Assembly: GCF_002994745.2 (NCBI RefSeq)
Contig: NC_037091.1
Location: 10,044,501-10,108,500, forward strand
Direction: 5' to 3'
Source: Rosa chinensis
Taxonomy: Eukaryota; Streptophyta; Magnoliopsida; Rosales; Rosaceae
Length of the DNA stretch: 64,000 nt
Each line of letters begins with the position of its first letter. Positions within the stretch are counted from its first letter, which is position 1. Shown piece by piece: positions 12,001 through 23,600 of the stretch. The notes beneath the pieces are model-generated. The model did not search any database. It saw only the letters and a list, made by a program, of their open reading frames with translations, and was not told the origin of the DNA. A program made the translations under genes and the position numbers.

Positions 12001-12562
12001 GGAAAGGTAACTTGCAAAAATCCTTGCCTTATCAACAAGCTCATCACATTATTGAGGAGTTCTCTGCTGCAAACCATAAGCACATTGAACCAAAAGTGAA
12101 TAGAAGTTGTACCTGGTCAACCCCTGCAATTGGAAGGTACAAATTAAACTCTAATGGAGCTTCGAAAAACAATGGCGAAAAAAGAGGGTTAGGTGCAGTT
12201 ATTCGGAATGAGTTTGGCCAATTAATGGGAGCGATTGCTCACCCAATTAGGGGTCACTTCTCTCCTTTAGTAACTGAACTTTTGGCACTGAAAGCGGGCA
12301 TTTGTTTTGCTCTTGAAGTGGGTATTATTCCTCTTGATATCGAAGTTGACAGTAAAGAAGTAGCTAGTCTAGTGAATTCTGTTGAACTTTGTGGTCTAAG
12401 GAGGGTACTTTGGTAGAAGACATCAAGACTCTCATGCACGCCTGCGGTACCGATAAGGTCGTTTTTCAACCTAGAGAATGTAACATGGTAGCTCATGGTT
12501 TAGCTAAGTCAATTTTGTATGAAAATGCTAGTCTCTATTATATAGAGGAAGGGCCGGAATGA
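9084..12562 (+). pseudogene. LINE ORF2 remnant: reverse transcriptase, zf-RVT, RNase H
   Basis: The first part (to 9,693) encodes reverse transcriptase motifs: LKLDMAKAYDRVEW, RGLRQGDPLSPYLF and HLFFTDDSLIFGD, the last a variant of the YADD box. The frame continues after the Mutator-like insertion as YEVASGQKINYGKSAISFS at 10,680. A frameshift near 11,040-11,090 moves it into the frame with the WNTVWGLNLPNKMKLFLWR zinc-binding domain (11,650-11,850). A TAG at 11,965 and further shifts precede an RNase H-like domain (SNGASKNNG, LLALKAGICFAL, near 12,140-12,320), which ends at the stop at 12,560. Several breaks make it inactive. Confidence 0.9.
9703..10670. mobile_element. Non-autonomous Mutator-like element inside the LINE
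   Basis: A 968-bp AT-rich segment whose ends are inverted repeats of about 45 bases (outer bases gg, then AATGA and ggcctcaatgaggcc). It is flanked by the 9-base TSD ttttttcta (9,694-9,702) and atttttcta (10,671-10,679), one mismatch. Nine-base TSDs are typical of Mutator-like elements. Taking out the element and one TSD copy leaves the LINE reading frame continuous, which fixes the boundaries. No transposase is present. Inside each end ggcctcaatgaggcc is itself palindromic. Confidence 0.85.
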
Positions 12563-12661
12563 CTAATGAAGTCGATTTAGTCTGACTTACTTAATTGTAA
12601 CCTTTCTTCACATTAATGAATGGTTACTAATTTGATCCAAAAAAAAAAAAAATTGATCATC

Positions 12662-13030
12662 TAATCTGAAACAAGTTATCTATTAATTATATTGCAAATG
12701 TTCTCACAAAATGGACATTTTTAGGCCCGGCCCAATCCTAGGGTAGGCTTCGTGACAGCCTAGACCGCAAAGCAAGTGCAGCACCAAATGTAAAAGCTCA
12801 ATGTGTATTTTTTTTTTTTAAGATTCAAATTGATTTTATAATTAAACTCAAGCCAGAATAAGCTATTACATATTCTCTCTCTACCGACATGGGGTAGATA
12901 AAAAGTTTATTTTGGTACCACCACGATACAGCGATTATGTCCACTCATTCAACAGTTCCATGATCACTTTTTAAAGCAAGCCTACACATGATGAAACACT
13001 ATAGCACAGTGATAGGAAAGTAAAATAAAA
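12662..13030. other. Intergenic, no gene recognised
   Basis: Spacer between the LINE and the next element, AT-rich after 12,800, with no supported gene. Confidence 0.4.
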
Positions 13031-13038
13031 TTAATTAA

Positions 13039-13776
13039 GGGGGGTAAAATTTGCACACCCCTAATTGCAAATGGCACACCATTTCATTTTTTTAATACTA
13101 TTTCATCTCACAACTTTTTACACTTCCTAAAATACCCTAAAGTCAGATTTTCTTTTTCTTCCCTTTTTGGGTCCTCTCTCTCACTCCAAAACCAGACTGT
13201 TCCACCAAGACCCAATCTTTCACCCTTGGATCTCACTCAAAACTGCACTTTCCCTTTTCTCTTTCTCAATCTGAGACCAACCCACCTCCCAGATTCCTCA
13301 ATTCTCCGAACCCATCTCAACAATCACTGTTTTTCCATATGGGTTCTGATACATTACCCATGAAATCGCCCCCCCCTCCTCCCGATTCCGATGTGTCAAA
13401 CTCATCTACGACTCTGCTCTATTTCAACACAGACTCAACCTCTTCAACTTCAACCCCTTCTCACAAACCCACCATCATCTTCATCTCTCTAATCACCTGC
13501 ATAGCTCTCTCTGCTCCTGCAGCTTTCACTTTCCTCTTCTTCTCGAACCCATCACCCACCTCCACCACCACTTCAATCGACTCACTTGGGCTCATACATG
13601 GAGAAGAAAGAGAGAAGATGGTCGTGGTTTTGGGTGGGGGAGAGGACCCAAAAAGGGAAGGAAAAAAATCTAACTTTAAGGTATTTTAGGAAGTGTAAAA
13701 AGTTGTGAGATGAAATAGTATTAAAAAAATGAAAGGGTGTGCCATTTGCAATTAGGGGTGTACAAATTTCACCCCC
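13039..13776 (+). mobile_element. Pack-MULE candidate with long inverted repeats
   Basis: The first 100-plus bases (ggggggtaaaatttgc onward) are the reverse complement of the last 100-plus (13,671-13,776), with a few mismatches. The palindromic octamer ttaattaa sits just outside both ends (13,031-13,038 and 13,777-13,784) and fits an 8-9 base TSD, though it could be part of the repeat. The 450-base centre is not AT-rich repeat but has the look of a gene 5' end: a CT-rich leader followed by an open frame. Long terminal repeats around host-like sequence are the Pack-MULE pattern. Confidence 0.7.
13339..13689 (+). CDS. Captured gene-like fragment, 116-residue frame, function unknown
   Basis: The frame opens with a Pro/Ser/Thr-rich stretch (KSPPPPPDSD) and has one hydrophobic, membrane-like segment (IIFISLITCIALSAPAAFTF, near residues 48-67). 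It runs into the inverted repeat and stops there, so the C-terminus is element sequence and the original gene is truncated. The upstream CT-rich leader looks like a plant 5' UTR. The parent is not recognised. Whether it is expressed cannot be told. Confidence 0.4.
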   Translation: MGSDTLPMKSPPPPPDSDVSNSSTTLLYFNTDSTSSTSTPSHKPTIIFISLITCIALSAPAAFTFLFFSNPSPTSTTTSIDSLGLIHGEEREKMVVVLGGGEDPKREGKKSNFKVF

Positions 13777-13784
13777 TTAATTAA

Positions 13785-13980
13785 AGGATTTAAAGAGCTT
13801 AAGACCAGGCCCAATCATAAACCCAAAATCCAACGCAGAGGAGACCAAGCCATTTAAGAATCTAGGTCATATTGCAATAAAAGTTGTCTAGAAAAGCAAT
13901 GCAATTCCATTTATTGAGAAAGTATTATGAATGTCATCGAAAAAGAAAGCAAGTATTATGAATTATTAGGCTATTTTAAA
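13785..13980. other. Short spacer
   Basis: AT-rich spacer left of the copia nest; no gene or element recognised. It ends in gtttt (13,981-13,985), the target site of the copia element. Confidence 0.5.
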
Positions 13981-13985
13981 GTTTT

Positions 13986-14240
13986 TGTTTAAGGACCTGC
14001 AGATTGTGTGTCTGGCCCAAACTCTAATTACTTGTCTGAGTAATAATAGGGTTAATCTTGGAGATATTCTTGGAGATATCTTCGTAGATATCCCAATCAT
14101 TGTATGATTATGTTTCCTTGTACAATTCAAATTCTATGCTTGTAATCCTCTATATAAAGAGGTCCCCCATTATCAATGAAAGGCACAAATCATTCTCTTA
14201 ATTCTCTATGCTATTCTCTGCATCCCTATTTCCTAAAACA
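13986..14240 (+). repeat. 5' LTR of the outer copia element
   Basis: Begins TGTTTAAGGAC and ends CCTAAAACA. It contains a TATA-like tatataaagag near 14,151. It is followed at once by cgttatcagcacgaaacc, the usual position of the primer-binding site. Confidence 0.92.
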
Positions 14241-15149
14241 CGTTATCAGCACGAAACCCTAACCCTGAAACAAATAGTTGAACCCTGATTTAAGAAGCGA
14301 AAACCTTAAATCCGAATACCAAAACCTTGAAACCTTTTTTTCCTTTGTCGCACACCTTGAAGCCCTCAACCCCAGGAATCAGAACCGGCGGCAGAACCAC
14401 CAAAATCGACCTGAAACTTACCAAACAGGCCACCAGAAGCTCCAAACTGGCCGCAGCAAAACCTCCGCCGGTTCACAACCTTACAGAGCTCTGATTGCCA
14501 CCAAATTTGATCAACAACAGTGTCTTGATCTAAAGATTCCAAAACCGGTCAGATCGTCAAAGAGCCGGTCTAAAACTTGTCTTATCGACCGCCTGACTGA
14601 TTGGTTTGTAGGCAGAATACCGGACATAAAAGTTTTTAGGGTAATTCCGCCCACAACCGATTAATTCCGGTCACCACCGACCAGTTCTGATCGCCTCCGG
14701 CCAGCGATAATCACCGCTGGCCTTCTCAATTTTCCGACAACTTTCCAGTGATTTTTTCGGCGACTTTTCCGACAATTTTAGAGGTATGTTTTAAAAGTTT
14801 TTATTCTTTTTCCCTTCTTTTTCTCGGGGACTTACAACTTCCCTTCTTCTACCCCACTTTCTTCTTCATAAGGGAGACCAAAAGTCGAATTGTGGGGGGT
14901 CGTTCTCACTCTAAGCTTGGAACTTGTAGAGTCCTCCAAACTTGGAGTTTGTTGAGAAATTATGATCGACCACAACACATCATTGTTTCGATCTAATCCA
15001 ATACCTCTTGGAATCGAATTTCTTGGAAGCGACTACGCTTAGAAAATTCATAATTTCTTGGGAGTGACTACACTCAGAAATTTCTATTATTTTCATGGTA
15101 GCTTTTCTGCTCTAAAACTAACCATTTTTCTTATTCCTTTTCAGGATAA

Positions 15150-16191
15150 GTAACCTGAACAAATTGAACTTTGCTCCATTGGGAACAACTGGCTTTGGAT
15201 ATCACTAGTGGATTCGTGATGTCCACCAGCATCTCAAAGCCTGAGGAATCTTGGATACGATTCATGTGCTTAGCCCGGACTTGCTAACTGTTGAGCAAGC
15301 TCAAGATTTGGAGCAAATAGAGAAGCCTTGGAGGCAAATAAGGTGAAAGCCGTCATCCTAATATGGATGATTCGCTCCAGTACGAGTATATGAATGAAGA
15401 AGACCCCAGAATGCTATGCGTCTCACTCGAAGAACGCTTTGGCAAAGTCCGTGACTCCTTGCTTCCTGACCTAGAAGTGAGATGGCATAGCCTCCACTTT
15501 TGTGATTTCAAGACAATTCTTGACTACAACTCAGAAGCACTTTGCATTAAATTTTTAATGGAATTCTGTGGAAGAGATATCACAGATGCAATATTGATTG
15601 AGAGGACTCTCTCTACATTCCCCGTCTTTGCTTTAATGGTTGTTAAGAACTATTGAATCGATGTTACTGCAAGACGGATCACAAGGTTTCATAAGCTCAT
15701 TGGAGCCATGAATGTCTCTGAAAAGCATGACAACATCCTTGTGAAGAACTATAATTCGAGACCCCTGGGAACAGAGCATATTCTGGAGTCCAATTATAGT
15801 GACGCCCCTAAGGGAGGGCACCAAGAGCAACACCTTAAATCTAGGGACAATTCTGGATGTTCTGGTCCATATTCTCGCTCCAATGAGGGAAGCAACAGCC
15901 AAAATAAGCGTACACGGAACCGAAGAGGTCAACGTGGAAAGAGAGAGAGAGGCAACGCCTCTGGCCATGTTGGTGGCGCCACCAACATTAAGAGCCATCC
16001 TAAGGATGCTTTCAAAACATCTTAATCATGGGAGTCTGAGCACAGAGACGTATATTCTCAATGTGGAACATCCGATCATTGGACACATATTTGTAGAGCT
16101 CGTGAAGAAATTGTCATCGCCTACAGAGCATATTGTGAAGCAAGAGAATCTCACTATGTGGAATAAGAAGATCAAGAAGGTGATCTAGAGT
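15150..16191 (+). pseudogene. Copia gag remnant (5' part of the outer element)
   Basis: Decayed gag of the Ty1/copia type. 15,170-15,360 holds fragments around the sense LDTIHVLSPDLLTVEQAQDLE. 15,363-15,656 is an open piece with MDDSLQYEYMNEEDPRMLC and DSLLPDLEVRWHSL. 15,708-16,025 is a basic Arg/Gly/Ser-rich part (RTRNRRGQRGKRERG). Frames change several times and the zinc knuckle near 16,060-16,120 is degraded. The Tat-type LTR interrupts it at 16,192 and the sequence resumes at 40,990. Confidence 0.8.
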
Positions 16192-17474
16192 TGTTTGGAC
16201 CCAAAATGAGCATTTTGGCCTGACAAGGCACGTCTTGGAGAAATTGAGCCAATGTCAGTGGCTCAACCTATATATTGCTGACAAGTTTGAAATATATATT
16301 TAGAGGCTAAATAAAGCATACTATGGAAGCATGGAAGCATGAAAAGTCAACTTTAGCACATTTTCCTACTTCGGCTAGGAGAAACTGAGCTAAACAAGGA
16401 AGGAGGGGCGGCAGACTAACCAAACGAAATCCAAATGAGCTAAAACTTTCCAGATTAAATATAGAAAGCCCAAGGATCATTTCTTATGAAGAGTTCCAGA
16501 GCTATTTTTAAGTGGAAGGCCTTCAAACAATCACTCCAATTTTCTACAGAAGCAAAACTGGAAAACTGGACCTGTAAGAGGTCCAGCAGCATTTTCGGCC
16601 CAACCGCTGTACCAAAAGCTCTGAAATTTTACCAGAATGATCTACACTCAGAGTGGAACATTTGTTATGAAGAATTCACTGTCAAAATCTGAATTCTTGA
16701 TGGAGATATAATTGAAGGAATAGAGGAGCCGAAAGTGCTTCCTTATCTCCAAAATTCATCATTCCTTATCTCCAATTATGCTTCATTATCTCCTTATCTC
16801 CGAAATTCATCATTCTTTATCTCCAAAATTCATCATTTCTTATCTCCAATTAATACTCCACTATCATTTGTTTAACGCCAACTACTTTGGCATGGTAGCC
16901 TATAAATAGAGGTTACAATGAAACACTTGAACACACAATTCACTCATCAATACATCTCTAAGATGATCTAAGTCTCTCTAGAGCAAACCTCTCTAAGAGC
17001 AACTCCTCTCCTTCTCTTTCTCTTATCGGTGATCACACTCCTAGTCCTAGTCTTCTCAAAAGACAACTTTCAGTGCCATCAAACCCTCTGTCAACGTACT
17101 TCGGTCCTAGTCTCCTCAGGAGCCGATTGTAGTACCACGACCACAACGGTTACGGAACCAGCCAAGAAAGGGTAACGCCCTCGCAAACCAACCAAGCTAA
17201 AGTCATGCTTTAGCAAGTTCTCTCTACTTCCCAGTGGTTCTCGCTCTGCTCGATCTACAACATCGAGTATCGATTGTGATTTTCAAGAAGATTAGCAAAA
17301 GTCCTCACCACGAGGCATAAAGAATCCCACGACGAGGTTGGTGCTCTCCTCGTCTATAATCGCTTGTAAGAAGTCAGGTCAAGGGACACCCCCGACGACC
17401 GCACCCGAACGGTGCTGGCATGCCCAGGCAGAAAAGAGACTGTTGACCAGCTGCAACAAAATTGGAGCCAAACA
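16192..17474 (+). repeat. 5' LTR of the Tat-type element
   Basis: Begins TGTTTGGACCCAAAATGAGC and ends GAGCCAAACA. A plausible TATA box (ctataaatag) is at 16,901. Compared with the 3' LTR it is 75 bases longer; most of the gain is extra copies of a ttatctccaaaattcatcat-like motif at 16,741-16,860. The primer-binding site tttggcacgcccagtggg follows from about 17,476. Confidence 0.9.
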
Positions 17475-18113
17475 TTTTGGCACGCCCAGTGGGACGTACT
17501 GTGATCTGTAAATCACACAACTATTAAGAAGTTAGGTTGGTAAGGGGTTGTGAATCATAACGGAATAGGTGAAGTCTCTTTTGTTAATATTGACCTAAAC
17601 TCCTTATTGGTGCCTAGTTCAGGTCCTTTAAGGTTAAGGGCGGTTTTTATTAACACTTGTTGAACTGTCTTCACACTTATGATCTTTCTCATCTTAGTAA
17701 ATATAGCCTATGTGAAATGGTGTCTAGAAATGGGACAACGTTCATAACAGGTTATTGAATCCAGAAGTGCATGCAAATGGGCCTAAACCATTATGTGGGA
17801 GTAGTTCATGCCAAAATGGATTCTGCCTCTTTTGTTCGCCCTCCCCCACCTGGCCATTTCAGTAAGGTTGCCCAAAGGATTTGAAAGAAAGTTTGTGTCT
17901 AGGCGACTATACTTGGGCCGCAAGTCTAAACCTTGATTCACAGTGTCTTATTGAATTCAGCTACTTTCAAGCGCAAACCCTTATCAAAAGGTTTACGTTA
18001 ACTGCCCGAAACATAAGACCTCCAGTTACAGACCGCACTCACGTGCAGACTGTCGTGGTCTTTCCGAAGAACAAGTAATCCAAAGATTTTCTCCCCACCC
18101 TCCATCAACAGAG
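17475..18113 (+). other. Leader between 5' LTR and gag of the Tat-type element
   Basis: Starts with the primer-binding site tttggcacgcccagtggg. The rest has no supported reading frame and corresponds to the untranslated leader usual for long gypsy elements. Confidence 0.6.
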
Positions 18114-20666
18114 ATGTCAACTGAACGAGGAGGAAATCGACATTCTACTACTGAAGGCGAGAAAGTTCCCACCGCCCAGCCTAATCAGGCTGGCGATACG
18201 TCTAGCATCACCCAGGTAGCAGTTACAACTATTGACTTTGTGCCTATTCTCGTTCCAGAAAATGTGACCATAGAAGAGCGGCTTAATATCCTTCAACAGA
18301 ATTCTGCCGCATACCATGAGAAGATGGAAAAAGCCCTTGCGGAGGACCGTCAACGTCTTGATGAGTTCATGATCTCGGTCAAGAGGCTTGAGCTAGGGGC
18401 ACAACAAACACAAGGGCAATTGGATGGCATGAACCAAAAAATGCAGAAGAACCACGAAGAGCTGTTGGTCGCAAGCAAACACATCGCTTCAGAAGTCGCG
18501 ACGATTCGCAAAGAAGGATCCAACGTAGCGACCCAGGTGGCCATGCAGAAGGCTGACCTCGATCAGGCCAGAGAGGTTCTACATAAAACACTGGGAGATC
18601 CTAGCGCCATTCTGGGCTCTCCGCCAAATGCCCGAGAAAAAGCAAGCGGCGGCAGTACGACCACATCCGCTACTGCCGCGTCAGTTAGAGGTAAAGAGAC
18701 TACTCTGGCAACGGGTGGGAAGAACAACGCCGCGTCATCAGTCACGCAAGGGGCCAAGACTTTGAAAATCAATGAAGGGGCCCTTTCATATCATAGCCTG
18801 TTTCCCCAATACGACAGCGACGGAGTTGAATACGTGCACCACGATCAACCTCCAGCAAGCCATTATGGTATCGACCAGGTTGAAAGTCCAGCGAAGGTCA
18901 CCGCAGCCACAAAGGGTCAGCCAACAGTGGGTTTTACGTCACAGACGTCAACCCGACACAAAATGACCCATGGAAGCGGCGTATCTTTGGTTAATCAGGC
19001 TCCACAGGCGCTAGGCCTGGCAATTCAACCCATGAACCGTTAACCACCCATTAACCGTCCGCTAAAAACCCATTTATTTCCGCCCGATAACTTAACGTGT
19101 TAATGGGCTGCCAACCCGTTAACAAACTGTTAGTTAACGGGCGGAAACGGGTTGCCCGACGGAACCTATTGAACCCGGTTAGAAGAGAAGGAAAAAAAAA
19201 AGTTTTTCTTTTTTTTTTAGAATTGTGAGCCCAATATGTATTAACTTTTGATAGTTCGATTTAATGAAAATCAACAATGAAAAAGAGTTTTAATGGGTAA
19301 TGGGTTGGAAGAGGGTTTAAAAAAAGAAACTTTTTTTTTTTTAGAAGGGTTTTAATAGATAATGGGTGTGAAAAAGAGTTTAAAAAAATGCAAAAAAATA
19401 AATAAATAAATTCATTTTTATGTTAACGGGTCTTAACGGGTTTCAATGGCCAATTTATTGTTAACAGGTATTAACGGGTTTTAGTGGGTGATTGATTAGA
19501 AAAGAATTTTAAAATTTAAAAAAAAAAAAAAAACCTTAGCGGTCTTAACGGGTTCCAACGGGTAACCCGCGAACCCATCGGGCTCAACCCGTTATAACCC
19601 GTTAAGAAAACGGGTTATAACGGGCTGAGCCCGTTAAGACCGCCAACCCGTTAAGTCCGCCCGTAACCCGCCTGTGACCGCACTGTTGCTAGGTCTAACA
19701 GGCGCCACCGCTGATCTGGCCAGTTGATGATACAGTGGTTCACCCACCTCCTCCTGATCCAAGATATGTAAGGAGAGAGGAGGTAGAAGCAATGATCAGG
19801 GCAGCGAACCAGAGGCCAAACCTGGAGGAGGCCTACCAGGGGCCCTTCCCACCGCATATTACACATACACCTTATCTTAGGGGATATAAGAACATTACGT
19901 TCTCTACTTTCTCGGGAGAGGAAGTCGAAAATGCCGCGGCCCATTTGGTTAGGTTTCAAGTACAGTGTGGCCAGTACCAGAACGACGACAATCTGAAGTG
20001 TAACATCTTCGCTACTTCTTTATCGGGGTCTGCCTTCACCTGGTTCACTAAGTTGCAACCGAGATCAGTTGCGAGTTGGCCCGCGATGGAGAAGCTGTTC
20101 AAGGAAACCTTCAGGACTATAGAGCCGGAAGTAGATCTGGCTTCACTCACTCAGATGGCTCAGCAGCCAACTGAATCCGCTATCATGTACCTTCAGCGCT
20201 TTCAGATCCAGAAAGGAAAGTTGAACGTGATTCTGCTGGAGAAAGAACTAGTGAAGTTGGCAATCAAAGGCTTAGAGCACCGCCAACGTAAAAACAGCAT
20301 GGAAGCATGTTCAATTCCATGGGGGAACTGATCACAGAAGTAGGAAGTTTCGAGCACTTGCTCAGGGAGATGGACGCTATGAAAAACGCTTCGAAGGGGA
20401 CATACATCCTAGGGAAAAGCCAAATAGTGGCTGCACTCAGCCATCAATCCAGTCCCTTTGATCCTTACTACAAGAGTGAGGAATCTAGTACAACAGAGGC
20501 TGACGAGTCTGAAGAAGACGAGATAGCTGCGTTGGAACTCACCGAAAAAAAAGGCTTCAAGGCTAAAGCAACTGAAGCTGTGCAAAGAGCTGGTGAAGCT
20601 CAAGTCGGTGGTTTTCACCAAACCAGAGTTCGCAAGTTATACTTAAGACGCGAACAAAGCGCATGA
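18114..20666 (+). pseudogene. Tat-type gag remnant
   Basis: 18,114-19,018 encodes the Gag N-terminal part: Thr/Gln-rich, with a predicted coiled coil (residues 60-160). A 670-bp short element interrupts it at 19,019. The conserved gag core resumes at 19,735 with PYLRGYKNITFSTFSGEEVE, SLSGSAFTWFTKLQP and SESAIMYLQRF-like sequence (ESAIMYLQRFQIQKGKL), matching retrotransposon Gag. The frame shifts again near 20,310. Gag forms the particle that packages the RNA. It is not functional here. Confidence 0.85.
19019..19688. mobile_element. Short GGGTTAAC-rich element in gag (hAT-like, tentative)
   Basis: A 670-bp insert breaks the gag frame. It is dense in taacgggtt and cccgttaa motifs near both ends, with an AT-rich centre. 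The 8-mers ctaggcct (19,011-19,018) and ctaggtct (19,689-19,696) fit an 8-base TSD with one mismatch, as hAT elements make. Terminal inverted repeats are weak, so the class is uncertain. It codes for nothing. Confidence 0.6.
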
Positions 20667-20670
20667 AATC

Positions 20671-23600
20671 TTGGATGAAATGATCGCCGCGAAGATGGTG
20701 AAAACCGACTTCGGCCCATTTCCCAAACTAGAACAGCTAAGGGGGAAGAAATACTGCAAACTCCATAATATGTGGAATCATAATACAGCCGATTGTGTTA
20801 AGCTGAAGGATCAGATCCAAATCTGGTTAAATAACGGTAGTTTGCAAGTAGAGGCGCCAACAACAGCAGCAGCGTTGGTAGACTTAGATCCTTTCCCAGA
20901 TACCAGCATCAACATGGTGGACGTGGCATGGGGTGAAAAAGATCAGCAGAATCAAAGTCCAGACCACGCGGCTAAGGATTTGATAAGGGCTGGAGACAAA
21001 GCCGTGAAGCAGGAATCCAAGACTTGTTTACCTATCGTCCTATGCTCGCAGTGCAAGGAAGAATGTGACACTAAAGCCCTGCATGAGGAAACATCCCAGA
21101 CTGTCCGCTTTGGATCTCTGCTGCCAATACGGTTAGTATCATCCTCTAGAAACTTCCAACCATGCAGCCCAAGAGTACACAGTGGTTCAGAAACTCCTTC
21201 TCCAAGGGACTCAAACTTATTCAAAAAGTTGAAGACCGCGAGGGAAGAAGGGCAAGCAGATAAGCGGCAAGGGGTTTTTACCAGACCTTACATTCCGCCT
21301 GTGTCGACATCCTCTATCAAAGAAGGGAGATGGTATACACAAAAGAAGGGCAAGGCGGTGGAGATGAGCTCTTCAAGGAAGAGAAAACTCTAGCAGAGGT
21401 TTGGAGAAGCAAAGCGAACCTTGGAAGCACTAGATCAAGGATTGATCAAACCATCGCAATTACTGAAACCTCCATAAGAGTATCAGAGACGGTTGGAGGC
21501 ACTGGCCTCTAAGAGATTCGTTTCCCCGCAAGTTCAGAAACCGCAGCCCAAAGTATCCCGCTAAGAGCAAAAGCCACGTGCCCCTAAGAGCAGCACTCAG
21601 GAGAAGTCCCTAGTTCCCGCGAGGCAAGAACCGCCGCCAGCTCGTAAAGTCAATGTTTGGCGGAGAATATCTCGCGAAGGAAGAAATAGCGAGCCTTCCA
21701 TCTTTGACAGGCTGGGGGGCAAAGACAATCGGTCCGCGATTGTGCAGAAAGTTCAAAGCTTGGTGGTCACTCTCCCAGAAGAAGTGCCAGCGGCGAAACA
21801 AATTTCAGAGTCACTGAACCAGGTTCCTGTAGTACAGGAGCACGAACAAGCCAAGGCGGTGATCCCCGCAGAGGAATCATTGGTTGCTTTCATGGTTAAA
21901 CAGTTCAACGCCGATATCCCAGCAGATGAACCCAAGCTCAATCTTGATGATGACATGGACGAAACAGAAATGGTGGATACCTCTTGCAATATGGTTTATG
22001 TGCTCCCTGCTAAGTATGCCTTACCAATCGCTGCGTAGGAATGTGTAGAAGCTAATGCGATTGGAAAACAGCAGTTGCAGATCACTTCAGCCTCAACAAC
22101 GCCGGTGAAAGAAGCATTGTTCCTTGAGACTGAAGATGCTAACAGCAAGGGTTTCTTTATGAGCTTTACAAGACCCACACCCGCCATGGTGCAACACATG
22201 CGACCTTTGTATATCACAACGGAAGTTAATGGGACTAAGGTCAGCAAGATAATGGTTGATACCGCCGCGGCTGTAAATGTCATTACTACAAGGACCATGC
22301 AGCTTTTGAGAATCAAGAAGGAGAAGATCTAGTCTACCTATCTCACATTGAAGAACTTTGCGGGCACAGTAACTAAGACGTTAGGTTTACTGTTCCTAAA
22401 AATCAAGGTGGGTCCCGCAGAAAGCGTTTATGCGTTCTTCATTACAGATTGTTACGCGGCCTACAGTGCCATCCTGGGAAGAGATTGGATTCATCGGAGC
22501 TATTGTGTTCCGTCAACACTCCACCAAGAGCTGATTATGTGGAATAGGGTGACAAATAAGGCTGAGATAATTAAAGCAGACCCTCGCCCTTTTTCTGTTT
22601 CTGCAAATTACGTAGATGCCAAGTACTATTTGGAGCCAATTACTCCATTGCAAGTCAGTAGCATCGAAAATAAGGGCCGTCCCACAGGGATGACGGCTTC
22701 CGAGTTGGCACAGTGGGGGTTCACGCTCGCAAAAGAAAACCTAGCGAGGCCCGGCCATGCTGTGCCCCACGCAATGGGTAATTAATGGATTACAACCTTC
22801 TAGAGGAAGGGATAGAGGCCTTCCATTCCTTGTATGAGAGGCTATCCTCATACTTGGTGGAAAAAAAGGCCTATAATCGAGTCGCGACCTTAGAAATTAT
22901 TAATGAAGAGTTCACGGACCAAGAAGAGGAGGAAGAAGAGATTCAGCTTGCTCCAGCGGCATTGGATGACACACCTCCGAAGGTTAGGGACCCTACTGAA
23001 AAGGTCAATCTGGGAACAACTGATGAGCCTATAGAAGTGGCTATCAGCACTTACTTAGAGCCTAGCGAGAAACAGAGGCTCGTCGAATTATTGCTGGAAT
23101 TCAAGGACTGATTCGCGGAAAAATAAGAGGACATGCCAGGCCTATCACCAGACTTGGTATGCCACCAACTACCAATGCTGCCTGATAAGAGGCCTTTGAA
23201 GCAAGAGCCGCGAAGAATGAACTCGGAGACCCAAGTTCTGGTCAAAGAGAAAGTCGAAAAGATGCACAAGTTGGGCATTATCAAGGTAGCCAAGTACAAT
23301 CAGTGGCTGTCCAATATAGTGCATGTTCGTAAGAAGAATGGCAAGATGAGGATCTGCGTGGATTACAGAGACCTTAATTTGGCTACACCTAAAGACGTCT
23401 ACCCCATGCCTGTTGCGCGCTGACATGTTGGTAGACGCAGTTGCAGGGCACGAATTGTTGTCTTTCATGGACGGCACAGCGGGATATCACCAGATTCTGG
23501 TCGCAGAAGAAGATAGACACAAGACCGCATTTCGCTGCCCTGGGTTCACGAGAGTTTTTGAATATGTGGTCATGCCTTTTGGACTGAAGAATGCCAGAGC

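Larger units (their letters stand above)
9082..12650 (+). mobile_element. 5'-truncated LINE (non-LTR retrotransposon)
   Basis: The element ends in a run of A after aatttgatcc and is bounded by aattgatcatc at 9,071-9,081 and again at 12,651-12,661. An exact target-site duplication plus a poly(A) tail marks target-primed insertion. The 5' end is cut inside the reverse transcriptase, so ORF1 and the endonuclease are missing. Without the 968-bp element inserted at 9,703 it is about 2.6 kb. Confidence 0.93.

Noticed and set aside
15633..15998. Minus-strand frame of 121 codons over the copia gag
   Set aside because: It mirrors the gag sequence read on the plus strand and matches no family.
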